Part shown: piece by piece, positions 31,162 to 41,273 of the stretch | Layout of the letters: every line of letters starts with the position of its first letter | How positions within the stretch are numbered: the first letter of the stretch is position 1 | Source: Syngnathus acus | Lineage: Eukaryota; Chordata; Actinopteri; Syngnathiformes; Syngnathidae | NCBI RefSeq assembly: GCF_901709675.1 | Contig: NC_051095.1 | Span: 27,301,456 to 27,365,455, forward strand | Reading direction: 5' to 3' | DNA length: 64,000 bases | Notes under the pieces: model-generated | Told to the model about the DNA's origin: nothing | What the model saw: only the letters and a program-made list of their open reading frames with translations | The model's database searches: none | Translations under genes and position numbers: made by a program

Positions 31162-31558
31162 TGTGATGGTCGGTGTCTTCAGTCAGGAAATGAGTGGAGC
31201 CGGGCGACCAAATGCAGCTTGGACCAGGGTTTATTGAAGAGAAAAGGGAGTTGGAAGGTGGGCAACAAAGACACAGACGGGATAGAGACTCACGGCCAGC
31301 AGACAGGCAAACAATAGTCCGCTCGGACACGGAACAGAATCTGACCGTGAGCCTCCAGACAAGACCGGGGGGAAATTAGATGACAGGAACACTGGGCGCG
31401 GACAGGGACGGAAAACAACAGTAGACACCGACGAGGAACACACGGGCATGGTTTAAATACATCAGGTAACAAGAGGGAGCAGGTGACAGACATGACGATA
31501 ACGAAGGGGTGTGGCTGAGGGAAGTTGTCGGCCGAGCGTCTCTGGCACGGCACGTGAC
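31162..31558 (-). mobile_element. LTR, minus orientation
   Basis: On the minus strand it begins TGTCACGTGCCGTGCC (31558) and ends CGACCATCACA (31162), 397 bp. AATAAA (31230-31235) is followed by CCCTGGTCCAAGCTGCATTT, the same downstream sequence as in the LTR at 8267-8680. Internal sequence continues leftwards, so this is a 5' LTR. Confidence 0.65.
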
Positions 31559-31562
31559 ACCA

Positions 31563-31976
31563 GTTGTCCCCCATTTGGGAAGAAATTGTCAGAAATCCAC
31601 CCTTGTCCAGCGCAATATTTTCTGTTGTAAGGAAATCTACCACTTGCTTTTCCACGGATCGATTTTCTACCACGTCTCCATCATCTGTCCCATTTTGACG
31701 TCTAGGCGAGACCTTGAGCCCAGAAATGATCACATCATTCATTTCATATAGTTGGTCGATATCTTCCACTCTATGAGAATTTTTAACAGCTGATCTTTCT
31801 TGGCATTCTCATCTTTGAGAAATGCAAGTTCTTTCATCTTGGTTTCTATTCCAATCAATCGAGTCTCCATTCCATTTAGTGTTCATAGTTTTCTGCTGAT
31901 TTGCTTCCAGAGTTTTCATCTGGTTGAAGAGAAATTCCAAAGTATTGTTCGTTGCCTGGTCCTTTTTTGGTCCCAT
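31563..31976 (-). pseudogene. L1-type LINE ORF1, truncated
   Basis: Starts MGPKKDQATNNTLEFLFNQM at 31976, then a coiled-coil-like stretch, then EDIDQLYEMNDVIISGLKV, the coil-to-RRM junction typical of L1/Tx1 ORF1 proteins. There is a frameshift near 31805. It is cut by the LTR boundary at 31558. Confidence 0.65.
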
Positions 31977-32374
31977 TGCTCCGAAGTTTTCTTCTTTTGC
32001 TCTTACGTATCTTGTATGAATAAAGCTAGTTTGTATTTAGTAATTTATATTTTGCATGTCTGTATGCCATTATCTCTCAGTTTGCAACAGTAACCTTGTG
32101 AGAGGAACAGAGAACATCCAACCCTCTCGGCTGCTTGAATTGAAAGGAGGTTAATTGGTTGCACTGTATAAACTTTTTTTGAGCCACAAAAAAAGATAGT
32201 GCCAGTCAAGGATGACACGCATTGCTAAAGAAATAGGATGTAAGACTCGCTCCCACTCACTGACCGGCGTGATTTTTACATTTTTACATCAACCTCTGTT
32301 ATTTTGTCCACTGTTACACATAAAATTATTAAAAAAGATTAACCAAGATTCACCAAGATTAACCAAGATTAACC
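31977..32374. other. Unassigned, ending in an AACCAAGATT repeat
   Basis: No gene seen. At 32336-32374 the 10-mer AACCAAGATT is repeated about four times directly before the LINE start AACCAAGATGGCGCC. The repeat copies the LINE's own first bases. Confidence 0.5.
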
Positions 32375-32375
32375 A

Positions 32376-33640
32376 AGATGGCGCCGCGTTCAGATGCTGC
32401 GGCTCACGGCTCTCAGCTTCAGTGTTTGTTTTTACGTTTTCTATATGTCTATTTGTGGACTTTTTGTATTTTTGCTTAGGCGGTACACCACTATAGCCGA
32501 CGGGACCTCGTAGACATCGGCTATCGACATAAGACCGCAGTCTCGAGGGAATTTCAATACAGCCAAAACATCCCGAATGAACTAGCAAGACCACCGGACT
32601 CTCCGTGGATTGTTGTCGGGACTGGGAAGCGCTGCAGGCGGAGGAGGGAGAGGGAGAGGAAGCAGAAGCGAGGCCGCAGGTCCGCCCTCCTGCTAAGGCT
32701 AAAGAACCAACCGCACAAGCCACCCCTCCCGAGCCTGTATCTCACCCACGCCAGATCTCTCACCCACAAGATGAAAGATCTGGAACTACAGCTTGCGGGA
32801 AATCGCTATGTTCATGACTGCTGCGCCTTCATTATCACGGAGACCTGGCTGAATCTGAAAATCCCCGATGCTAGCGTGCAGCGAGCAGGCCGTTCGCTAC
32901 ACCATTGGGATCGGACTGTGGACTCCCGCAAAAATAGAGGTGAGGGGCTCTGTATCTATGTGCATGAGGACTGGTGCAACAACAGCAGCCTCATAGCGAA
33001 GCACTGCTCCACCGATATTGAGTATATGTCTGTTAGATGTCGGCCCTATTCAATACCGAGAGAGATAACAGTGGTGATCATCACCGCTGTTTACATCCCG
33101 CCAAATGCTAACGCTAGCACGGCGCTCTCTCTCCTGCTGAACACCGTCAATGAACAGCAGCGGGTCCACCCCGATGGTGTTCACATAATAGCAGGAGACT
33201 TTAATAGGAACAATCTGAAGACTGTACTCCCACAGTTCCACCAGCACGTTAAGTGCCCAACAAGAGGGGAAAGGACTTTGGACCACGTGTACTCCAACAT
33301 CAAGCACGGGTACAGAGCCATGCCCCTCCCCCACCTCGGACAGTCAGACCATCTCTCCTTGCTTCTCATCCCCGCATACACTCCTCTCAGACGCAGATCC
33401 AGGCCCACCACAAGGACTGTAACAACTTGGCCTGGAAATGCACTCAGCCAACTCCAGGATTTTCTTCAAAACACGGACTGGGACCTATTTCACCACCAAG
33501 ACCTGGCTATGTTCACAGACAGTTCTGGACTACATCAAGTTCTGCATGGGAACTGTATGTGTGGACAAAACCATTCGGGTCTTTCCCAACCAGAAACCCT
33601 GGATGACCAGCCATGTTCGCTCACTCCTCAGGGCCCGTGA
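32376..33640 (+). pseudogene. LINE ORF2 N-terminal part: leader and endonuclease
   Basis: The first frame reads MAPRSDAAAHG then a hydrophobic run (LFLRFLYVYLWTFCIFA) to a stop at 32477. The following frame gives an SRRDLVDIG-like motif, an arginine-rich linker, and from 32771 an open endonuclease region: AFIITETWLN, GLCIYVHEDWC, VVIITAVYIPPNA, HIIAGDFNRNN, CPTRGERTLDHVYSN and LPHLGQSDHLSLLLIP (substrate-binding and catalytic His). Apurinic/apyrimidinic endonuclease nicks the genomic target. Confidence 0.85.
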
Positions 33641-35355
33641 CTCTCCCTACAGGTCAGGCGACAGAGCCCTTTACTGAAGAAAGGGATTAAAAAAGCCAAA
33701 GTGGACTACATGAGGAAGATGGAGTCCCACCTCGCCAGCAACAGACCACGAGAGGTGAGGCAGGGCATCCAGACCACCACCAACTTCAGGGGCTGTGATA
33801 TGACGTCAGAACCAAGTGAGTCGCTGGCAGAGGAGCTTAATTGCTTCTTTGCCCGCTTTGAATCCCCACAGCCTCACTCACCTGCTGTAGCCCTCCCCCC
33901 ACCCCCATCCACCCCCATCCACACCAGATCCCAGCACCCCTCCACTCACTGTAGAGGAGCAGGAGGTGAGGCGTGTGCTCCAGGCAGTAAATCCCAGGAA
34001 GGCCCCTGGTCCAGATGGAGTACCTGGCAAAGTTCTCAGAGCCTGCGCCCACCAGCAGTCCCCGATATTCTGCAGGATCTTTAACCTCTCGCTGGCACAA
34101 GCAGTCATCCCCACCTGCCTGAAATCAGCCACAATAATCCCCATACCAAAAAAGTCACCCCCAACCAGCCTCAACGACTACTGCCCTGTTGCCCTCACCC
34201 CGGTAAGAATGAAGTGCTTCGAGAGACTGGTTCTCGAGCACATCAAGGACTGCCTCCCCCCCACACTCGACCCCCATCAGTTCGCATACCGGGCGAACAG
34301 ATCCACGCCATCACCATAGCTCTGCATGCTGTGTTGAGTCACCTAGAACAGCAGCAGAGCTATGCGAGAATGCTCTTTGTGGACTACAGTTCGTCAATAC
34401 GATCATCTCAGACGTTCTGGTCACAAAGCTGGACACTCTGGGCCTCCCCCCTCTCACTTGCACCTGGATCAAAGACTTCTCGACCAACAGGCGCCAGACT
34501 GTGAGACTTGGCACCCAACTTTCCTCTACACGCACACTGAGCACTGGTTCACCACAGGGCTGCGTGCTGAGCCCCCTCCTCTACTGTCTTTATACCCATG
34601 ACTGCTGTCCGGCCCACGGCAACAACATGATTGTAAAATTTGCTGATGACACCACAGTGGTCAGGCTGATCTCGAATGGTGACGAGATAGCCTATAGGGA
34701 GGAGGTCCAGAAGCTCACAAACTGGTGCTCCGCAAATAACCTGGCTCTGAACACCAAGAAAACAAAGGAGATCATCGTGGACTTCAGAATGAAAAAAAGA
34801 GACCCCCCTCCCCTCTACATCAACAGCGAGAGTGTGGAGAGGGTCCATGACATCAGATTCCTGGGAGTCCAGATCTCTGATGACCTCTCCTGGACACGCA
34901 ACACCTCAGCTGTCATCAAGAAGGCTCAGCAGCGTCTACACTTCCTAAGAGTCCTCAGGAAGAACAGTATGGATCAGAAGCTTCTGCTGGCCTTCTACCA
35001 CTCCTCCATTGAGAGCCTACTGACGTACTGCCTGACCACCTGGTACGGGAGCTGCACTGCTACAGATAGAGGGAGGCTACAGAGGACAGTCAAAGCAGTG
35101 CAGAGGATCGTCGACTGCCCTCTCCCCTCCCTGACGGACATATACAACACCCGGTGCGTCAGCAGAGCTCACAACATCATCACAGACAACACACATCCCG
35201 CCTCCCAGCTGTTTGAACTGCTTCCTTCTGGGAGGCGCTACAGAGACATTCGTACAAGGACTACCAGACTGAAAAACAGTTTCTTCCCAAGAGCCATCAC
35301 CACTCTGAACTCTGAGAACAACACTAACTATAATACAACACCAATACTCCTTTAA
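33641..35355 (+). pseudogene. LINE ORF2 reverse transcriptase, frameshifted
   Basis: Linker and RT blocks lie in at least three frames: RRVLQAVNPRKAPGPDGVPG (33968-34030), [20 protein letters not shown] (34164-34225), LFVDYSSS near 34370 (truncated core), then 34501-35355 in one frame with [28 protein letters not shown] (FADD), [14 protein letters not shown] and [15 protein letters not shown]. Small deletions in 34290-34500 break it. Same family as 24636-26504. Confidence 0.87.
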
Positions 35356-35820
35356 AACTACGTGCAATAACTTTATTTTTACTTTCTGTACATACCTCAT
35401 TCATGTTAATATAAATACCCACATTGAACATACCGTAAATAAGATCTTCACTTTTATTCTTAGACTTATACTGTAAATAAGATCTTTCACTTTTATTATT
35501 AGACTTCCTTTATACTTTTTCAAATTTGTGTAATGTTTTGCACTAGAAAGGGAGTCGCTCTTCAAATTTTGTTGTACAACTAAGTTGTAAAATGACAATA
35601 ACGGGCTTTCTATTCTATTCTATTCTATTCTATTCTATTCTATAAATGTGATCACATCATGCTGTAAAACACACTATGTGTACCATAAATGCATTTTACT
35701 TGACAGCGCACGGCTGTCTCGCAACGCACAAAAAAGGATATTGGCTGCCTGTTTCATTTTCTCAAATCTAACATGGGTAATCAAATCTTACATGTTTGTA
35801 AGATGAGCGTTATTCAATTA

Positions 35821-36510
35821 CCGCCTTTTCCGTGCATAATGCGCCCCCGTGCATAATACGCACCATAAAAATGGCATGTCGGTGCTGGAAAAAAGCCTGT
35901 ACCCATGTATAATACGCACCCAAATTTTGACTCTTACTTAAGTCCGTAAACGTAAAATTATTTCAGAAAAAAGATAATCTTTGGGAACAACCGGTTGTTA
36001 TTCTGCCGGTCAGTATCACTGCGCATGCGCTAGCAAACTCGATAGCGAAGAAATGTTTCGGATTTGTGTAGGGTACATTGTGACAGCAAACGAGCAGGGG
36101 ATCGAGCAAGCGTCTGATACGAGAGCATTGTGTTCGTATGGAGTGTGTTTGAAGTGAACAGCAGAGAAGAAAGGAACAAGGCAAAGTGTTGTGAAATAAA
36201 ATATTACCTGTAATACGCATTTTGTTATTTGCTGATTGAAACTACTAATTAAACTGTGAATTGAAACTAATAGGAAGAAAACTGAACTCTCGCTCTTTAT
36301 ATAGCTGATGTGTCTTGCGTATCCGTTCTGCGCATACTGTAATGGCGGCCTCCATATGATATCCGGTCTGCGATGGAGATTAAAAAACAAACAATATTTG
36401 ACAATAACAACATTTTCTTCAAAAATTGTTGTACCCATGCATAATGCGCACCCCAGATTTTAGGACAATAAATTAATTAAATTTTGCGCATTATGCACGG
36501 AAAAAAACGG
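35821..36510. mobile_element. TA-flanked MITE, TTCCGTGCATAATGCGC ends
   Basis: The inverted ends (CCGCCTTTTCCGTGCATAATGCGC-type at 35821 and GCGCATTATGCACGGAAAAA to 36510) are flanked by TA. A second internal repeat of GTGCATAATACGCAC at each end makes the termini compound. 690 bp, no coding sequence. Confidence 0.85.
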
Positions 36511-36679
36511 TATGCAGACTTTGGATAAAACCTGTTCAATGTCAAATTTAATAGATTTCATGTTGAAATAACTCAATCACGGTTCTTTTTTGGTGCAAAT
36601 CTTGGCAATTGTGCCATTTGTAGTGGCAACAGTCCTTGCGGCACAGTAGACAAATGGTAACTCCCTCTGCCTCCCAGTT

Positions 36680-36915
36680 CTGAGGGTGCCTCTGAGCAAT
36701 GTGCGTCACTGTGGACAAGCGTGCGAAGCGCGGCAGCCAGCCTGTCCCGAACGAGGCAGGACAACAACCAAGCTCCTGGAGGGACAGGCAGACAGTCGGC
36801 CCAAACAGAGTGAAGTGTATCAAGCAAACAGGAATCAGGTGACAGGCGTGCATGTGTCAAGGCAGGCATCTCGCTACACAGTGGATCAGGCAAACGGGAA
36901 TCAGACGCTGTGAAT
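36680..36915. repeat. Dispersed repeat A, copy 2
   Basis: Shares GGGTGCCTCTGAGCAATGTG, a GACAAGCGTG run and GGATCAGGCAAACGGGAATC with copy 1. Internally shortened. Confidence 0.75.
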
Positions 36916-36929
36916 GTGTGTGTGCCAGA

Positions 36930-37275
36930 CTTAAAAAAATAAAATAAAAATCTGCGATGCACCGAATCTATCTGCAATATTTGTTTTTAAAAAAAATCCG
37001 CGGTAGAACGAGGCCGCGATAGGTGAGCCGGGAAGTAGCGAGGGACTCCTGTATTTAATTGAAATTGCTGATCCGAACAACCAATGATTTATAAAGGAAA
37101 ATCTTGAAAATAATTAGGGGTGCCCAAACCTTTGCATACAACTGTACATATTTTGTAAAATGTACTTTTGTTTGTTTGTCATTATACAGTTATACATCAC
37201 AGAAATCTAAGAAGTGGCTGGCAACCAGTTCAGGATGTCCCCCGCCTACTGCCCCGTGGGGATAAGCGGTACAGA
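36930..37275. mobile_element. Cluster of transposon and SINE end fragments
   Basis: 36990-37053: CGCGATAGGTGAGCC and TAGCGAGGGACTCCTGTA, the right end of a family whose left end appears at 27317 (CAGTAATCCCTTGCTACA). 37115-37147: GGGGTGCCCAAACCTTTGCA and ACAACTGTA, a Tc1-like terminus. 37207-37275: a 3' scrap of the tRNA-derived SINE ending in GATAATAGATGGGTGGAT. Confidence 0.6.
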
Positions 37276-37908
37276 TAATAGATGGGTGGATTACTGAATT
37301 AATGCTGGCTTGGAGGCGCAAGCATTTGCCTGGTTGTTGACGTTCAGGTGTCAGTGTAGGGCCACACTATGGTCATTGGTTGAGTGTATATAGACAAGGT
37401 GTGGCTGAGTGCTTCTTTGGAAAAAATACTTGCTTCTGAACTAAATCACACATCAAATTTAACTGGAAACACTGCATTCCAGGAAACGGGCTATGCACCG
37501 GCTCGAAGCAGAAAATGCTCGTCATGATGCCCACTGAAGTCAGCAACCAATAAAACATTTGGGCAGAAAGTAGCAGTGGCAGGAGAAAAACATTTTAAGG
37601 GCTACTTAAGCTTTTCCAAAATATTTTACTGGATTTCCATTTCCACATATTTCCCTGAAGTGAAAAATATGTGAATAATTTTGTGCTACAGGACATGGGA
37701 ACCTTGAAAAGGCAAAGGAAGATAAATGCCATGTCTGTTTGTTGTGGCTGTGATGCAACAGTTTTAGCATTTGTGTAAAACAAGCTTTGGATCTGAAAAA
37801 TGCTTTGTTTAGTTAATTTCTTAATTGACAAATATAGCAATATTTTATATCAATGTGGAGTCACAATTTTGTGATTTTTTCACAAGAACACAAACAGGGG
37901 ATACTTAC
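37276..37908. other. Probable tctn1 intron, no feature
   Basis: AT-rich. A minus-strand open frame at 37595-37840 has no recognisable domain and no splice context that fits tctn1. Confidence 0.35.
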
Positions 37909-37929
37909 AGTGGCACCTCCATTCCTTCC
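37909..37929 (-). CDS. Candidate 21-nt microexon of tctn1
   Basis: Minus strand: TTGTTTTACAG acceptor, 21 nt encoding GRNGGAT, then GTAAGTAT donor. Both splice sites are strong and the length keeps phase 0, so it can join directly to the 19911-20045 exon or lie slightly further upstream in the protein. It is too short to identify by sequence. Confidence 0.35.
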
Positions 37930-38031
37930 CTGTAAAACAAAATAAATAATGACATTTTACTCACTTGTTCACATGCTTACATACGTGTACACACAGCAAA
38001 AAGCTGTAGATTGCACTTGCAGTACCGGTAC

Positions 38032-38054
38032 CTCGAAAAAGTCTTTGTCCTCAT
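38032..38054 (-). CDS. Candidate 23-nt microexon of tctn1
   Basis: Minus strand: GATTTTCAG acceptor, 23 nt encoding (D)EDKDFFE ending in phase 0, then a GTACCG donor (weak). The intron to the 37909-37929 exon would be 102 bp, a usual teleost size, and the phases agree. It recalls a PDENNFD-type segment in vertebrate tectonic-1, but the match is too short to be sure. Confidence 0.28.
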
Positions 38055-38504
38055 CTGAAAATCTTTTTTTTTTTTTTTTGCATAGTTTCTGAGAATGTGC
38101 TCTCCAATAAAAGACAAATTGATACAAATCTCAATACACGTACATACAATTAAGGGTACGATTAAAGTAGGATTAAAGGATGATTAGATTTTAAAGCGCT
38201 TTAATTCATTGTGGTCACATCTTTTATGCAATGTATTTTTTACACAAATGCTCCATGTACAATGCAATACAAATATATTTTCATGGCACATCTTACAAAG
38301 CACTTCTCATATAGTAATGGGACAACCACAAAGACAGTGAAAACAGTAAATTGAAGCACAAATCAATATACAGTAGCGGAACAATAACAGTCAGTCGAAA
38401 GCCAAAGAATAAGAATGGGTTATCAAATTAGTTTTAAAAATGGACAGGGACACGTCTTTTAAGTCAAAACTAATATTCAGATTCAAATCATTTTTTGTTA
38501 CATG
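38055..38504. other. No feature recognised
   Basis: A T-run at 38067-38083, otherwise AT-rich DNA with no repeat or gene I can name. Confidence 0.4.
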
Positions 38505-38612
38505 GTTCTGAGCGATGTGCATCACTGCGGAGAAGTGCGGGAAGCGCGGCAGCCAGCCTGTCACAAATGAGGCAGGACAACCACGTGCAACACGGACTAT
38601 TCATTTAGCGCA
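38505..38612. repeat. Dispersed repeat A, left half of a split copy
   Basis: TCTGAGCGATGTGCATCACTGCGG ... CAACACGGACTATTCATTTAG corresponds to bases about 25-110 of copy 1. The rest of the repeat resumes at 40333, after the gypsy element, so the gypsy fragment probably interrupts one repeat. Confidence 0.6.
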
Positions 38613-38632
38613 GTGGTTTCCAACTCCCGAGG

Positions 38633-39583
38633 ATGAACGAGGAGATCAAGACCTTCATTTCCAGATGCGACATCTGCAGGTCGGTGGACCCAAAACAACA
38701 GAAAGAGACACTACATCCACATGACATGGACAGCAGACCCTGGGCCAAGGTAGGAGCAGATATTTTCTCCTTCCACAACAAAGACTATCTAATAACAGTG
38801 GATTATTATTCAAATTTCTGGGAGGTAGATTACTTATCTGACACTAAGAGCGATACCGTTATCAGAAAACTAAAGGCTCACTTTGCCCGACAGGTATCCA
38901 CTGTTATTTCAGATAATGGACCCCAATTTGTATCCCTGGAGTTCTAGCGCTTCAGCCAGAAGTGGGGCTTTGAAGATAGGACATCGTCGCCGGGTTACCC
39001 ACAGAGCAATGGGAAGGCAGAATCAGCAGTAAAGACCGCCAAGCGACTGATGCTGAAGGCTGCAGCAGCGAGACAGGATCCCTACTTAGCCATGCTGGAT
39101 CATCGAAACACACCAAGCCAGGGTCTCAACACAAGCCCAGCACAGAGACTGCTGAGCAGGAGGACCAGGACTCTGCTTCCCACAAAGAACACACTGCTGG
39201 AACCTGAGGTATCACATAACGACCAGGGACTGAAAAACAACAGAGAGAGACAAGAAAAATACTACAACCGCACAGCAAAAGTCATGGACATTCTTACAAA
39301 TGGCGACAGTGTAAGAGTACAGCCCTGTGACACACACAAGAACTGGAGACCAGGGAAAGTGGTTCAGCAAGTGAGCCACAGATCGTATGAGGTGGAGTTA
39401 GACTCAGGCGGGGTCCTGAGAAAGAATCGTCGCCACCTCAGACGCAGTCTCACAGAATGTTCTCCAACACAAGAGGCACCCACACAAACACCCACGGAGG
39501 ATGCCTCATCATTGGATACCCCAGCAGGGGAACAAGGACACACACCAGATCGGGTCGGCAAGTTATCAGACCCCACTACCTGA
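38633..39583 (+). pseudogene. Ty3/gypsy integrase with one stop
   Basis: The end of the HHCC zinc domain (EEIKTFISRCDICRSV) is followed by the DDE core: WAKVGADIFSFHNKDYLITVD (first Asp), STVISDNGPQF (second Asp) and SPGYPQSNGKAESAVK (Glu). A TAG at 38945-38947 interrupts the core after VSLEF. The C-terminal region has the GD-VRVQP ... W-PGKVV chromodomain-proximal beta-barrel pattern (39304-39375) and an acidic/proline tail. It joins retroelement cDNA into chromosomes; inactive here. Confidence 0.88.
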
Positions 39584-39595
39584 AAGACTATACAG

Positions 39596-39924
39596 CAGGG
39601 GTGTCAAACTCATTTTTTTCGCGGGCCGCATTGTAGTCATAGTTTCTTTTGGAGGGCCATTATGACTGTCAACCCAAATAAATGTATGAGCACCTCATAT
39701 TATGTGCAGTAAAAGCTACAAAACAAACTGACAAATAACTCATTTTCAAATCAGACTACTAAAAACTGGTCAAATATTTAAAAAAAAATATATTTTTAAA
39801 AGTGAAGACAATTTGCAATTCTAGTCATGACACACGAATTTGATGCACAATTTGTCTTCGCGGGCCACATAAAATGATGTGGCGGGCCGTATCTGGCCCC
39901 CGGGCCTTGAGTTTGACACCTGTG
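39596..39924. mobile_element. hAT MITE, CAGGGGTGTCAAACTC ends
   Basis: A 329-bp element with inverted ends CAGGGGTGTCAAACTC and GAGTTTGACACCTGTG. The 8-bp duplication CTATACAG is perfect (39588-39595 and 39925-39932). The interior has GCGGGCCGCATTG and its counterpart GCGGGCCGTATCTGG. It lies inside the gypsy element 3' of integrase. Confidence 0.93.
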
Positions 39925-40114
39925 CTATACAGTATGGGAAAAAATAAAAAGACAAATGAATGTGTTTTATACGTTGGAAATGTTGTGTTGACACTCCTGA
40001 AATGTAATGTGTTTTGAACCTTGAGCCTAGAATTGCTTGTGATTCTATAGATGTGTTCTTTTAGACTTGTTGCTGCACTTAATGCCCTACGTTCAAAGGA
40101 AAGGCCTTAACTTG

Positions 40115-40132
40115 AAAAAAGAAAAAGAAAAA
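40115..40132 (+). promoter_or_regulatory. Polypurine tract of gypsy element
   Basis: GAAAAAAGAAAAAGAAAAA directly abuts the LTR start TGTAACAATAGG, the expected position for plus-strand priming. Confidence 0.7.
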
Positions 40133-40332
40133 TGTAACAATAGGATTGTTTATTAGTGAGCATTGTGTTCCATGGGGACCACTTTTGAGTGTGACACAGT
40201 ACGTTAGAAAAAGGCGACCGGGCTGTAACCTGTAACATGTTCAGAGAGGAATAAATATAGACGTTCAAGTAAGCAAGAACAACTGCTTTAACCTTCCATT
40301 ATGTACAGTCGGGAACAGAACATAATGTAACA
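40133..40332 (+). mobile_element. Gypsy 3' LTR, 200 bp
   Basis: Bounded by TGTAACAATAGG and CATAATGTAACA, with AATAAA at 40250-40255. It directly follows the purine tract. The matching 5' LTR is not in the window. Confidence 0.75.
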
Positions 40333-40915
40333 AAGGTGACTGACAAGCAGGGTGCTCACATCGTGATCAGGCAAACGGGTGGTAGATGAATGTGTGTGTC
40401 AAGGCAGACAACCAGCCAGGCGTACCGCTACACAGCGGATCAGGCAAACGGGGATTAGGTGGCAGGCGTGCGTGTCAAAGCAGACAAAACGGCGAGGACT
40501 GACCGATTCATACGCTACCGGCGAACGGTGTCTATATCAGTGGGTAGCATGGGACAGATGGTGGCAATCAATGCCGATTAGCACGCACAGTTCTGTGTTG
40601 GCGACGCGCGCCGGGGCGAGAACGGAGGCGTGACACAGCCGCGCATGAAGGAAAAATGCACCCTCGTGCAGAAAGAGTTGGGACAGCGGCAATAAGCGTT
40701 CACAGCTCAAGGCGTGCCTTTGAGCAATGTGCTTCACTGAGGACAAGCGTGGGGTGCGCAGCTAAAGCACTGCCGTCCAGGACTCGGGACAGCAGCATCG
40801 AGGCCTGATCGCGCAAGGCGTGCCTCTGAGCAATGTGCGTCACTGCGGACGTGACAGAGTTCAAGCGCGGCAGCCGGCCACACGTGAGGGAAGAAGCACC
40901 AACCGGTCTGTTCTT
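40333..40915. repeat. Dispersed repeat A, right half of split copy
   Basis: Resumes with AGGTGACTGACAAGC (compare AGGTGACTGATGAAC near 158 of copy 1). It runs through the GGATCAGGCAAACGG units, GGTGGCAATCAATGCCGATT and AGGCGTGCCTTTGAGCAATG. The longest right-hand portion of the family in the window. Confidence 0.75.
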
Positions 40916-41273
40916 TTATTTACTGTAAAGCTACAATACATGCACAGAACAGTGTTGCTTTATTATTGTGTACTGGATCACAATGCAACACGAGATTCAT
41001 ACGCTACCATGACTCACTTTGGTTTTGCTATGCATGATTGCATTGTTTGGCAAGGGAAACCCACTCTTCAAAAGGACTTGCATTAAACCCATACCCCTAG
41101 CGGCCATCTCGAAACACTATGTGTTGGAAATTTCAACACAGTGTTAAAACTTCTAAATAACATATATACCGTTGCATTAACTTCCATCCTGAGAAGCATT
41201 ATCCTACAAGCGTATTTTACTGGGTGTGGTTGAATGGAAGCACACCCAGAATATGTAACAAGTTTGACGTCAT
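40916..41273. other. No feature recognised
   Basis: AT-rich DNA without open frames of interest, ending at the LINE 5' end. Confidence 0.35.

Larger units (their letters stand above)
32375..35642 (+). mobile_element. Near full-length LINE (Rex1/CR1/L2-like)
   Basis: Begins AAGATGGCGCCGCG, which includes the likely ORF2 start, and ends in an (ATTCT)n tail at 35609-35642. Contains endonuclease and reverse transcriptase regions in broken frames. 3' UTR at 35356-35608 with AATGACAATAACGGGC before the tail. Confidence 0.9.
38613..40332 (+). mobile_element. Ty3/gypsy 3' part: integrase, tract, LTR
   Basis: Truncated at the left inside pol. Contains integrase (38633-39583), a hAT MITE (39596-39924), untranslated DNA, a purine tract and a 200-bp LTR (40133-40332). 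Confidence 0.82.

Noticed and set aside
30415-31166. Large overlapping proline-, serine- or arginine-rich open frames on both strands
   Set aside because: Produced by GC-rich minisatellites in the LTR-element leader; no domain, and both strands open equally.
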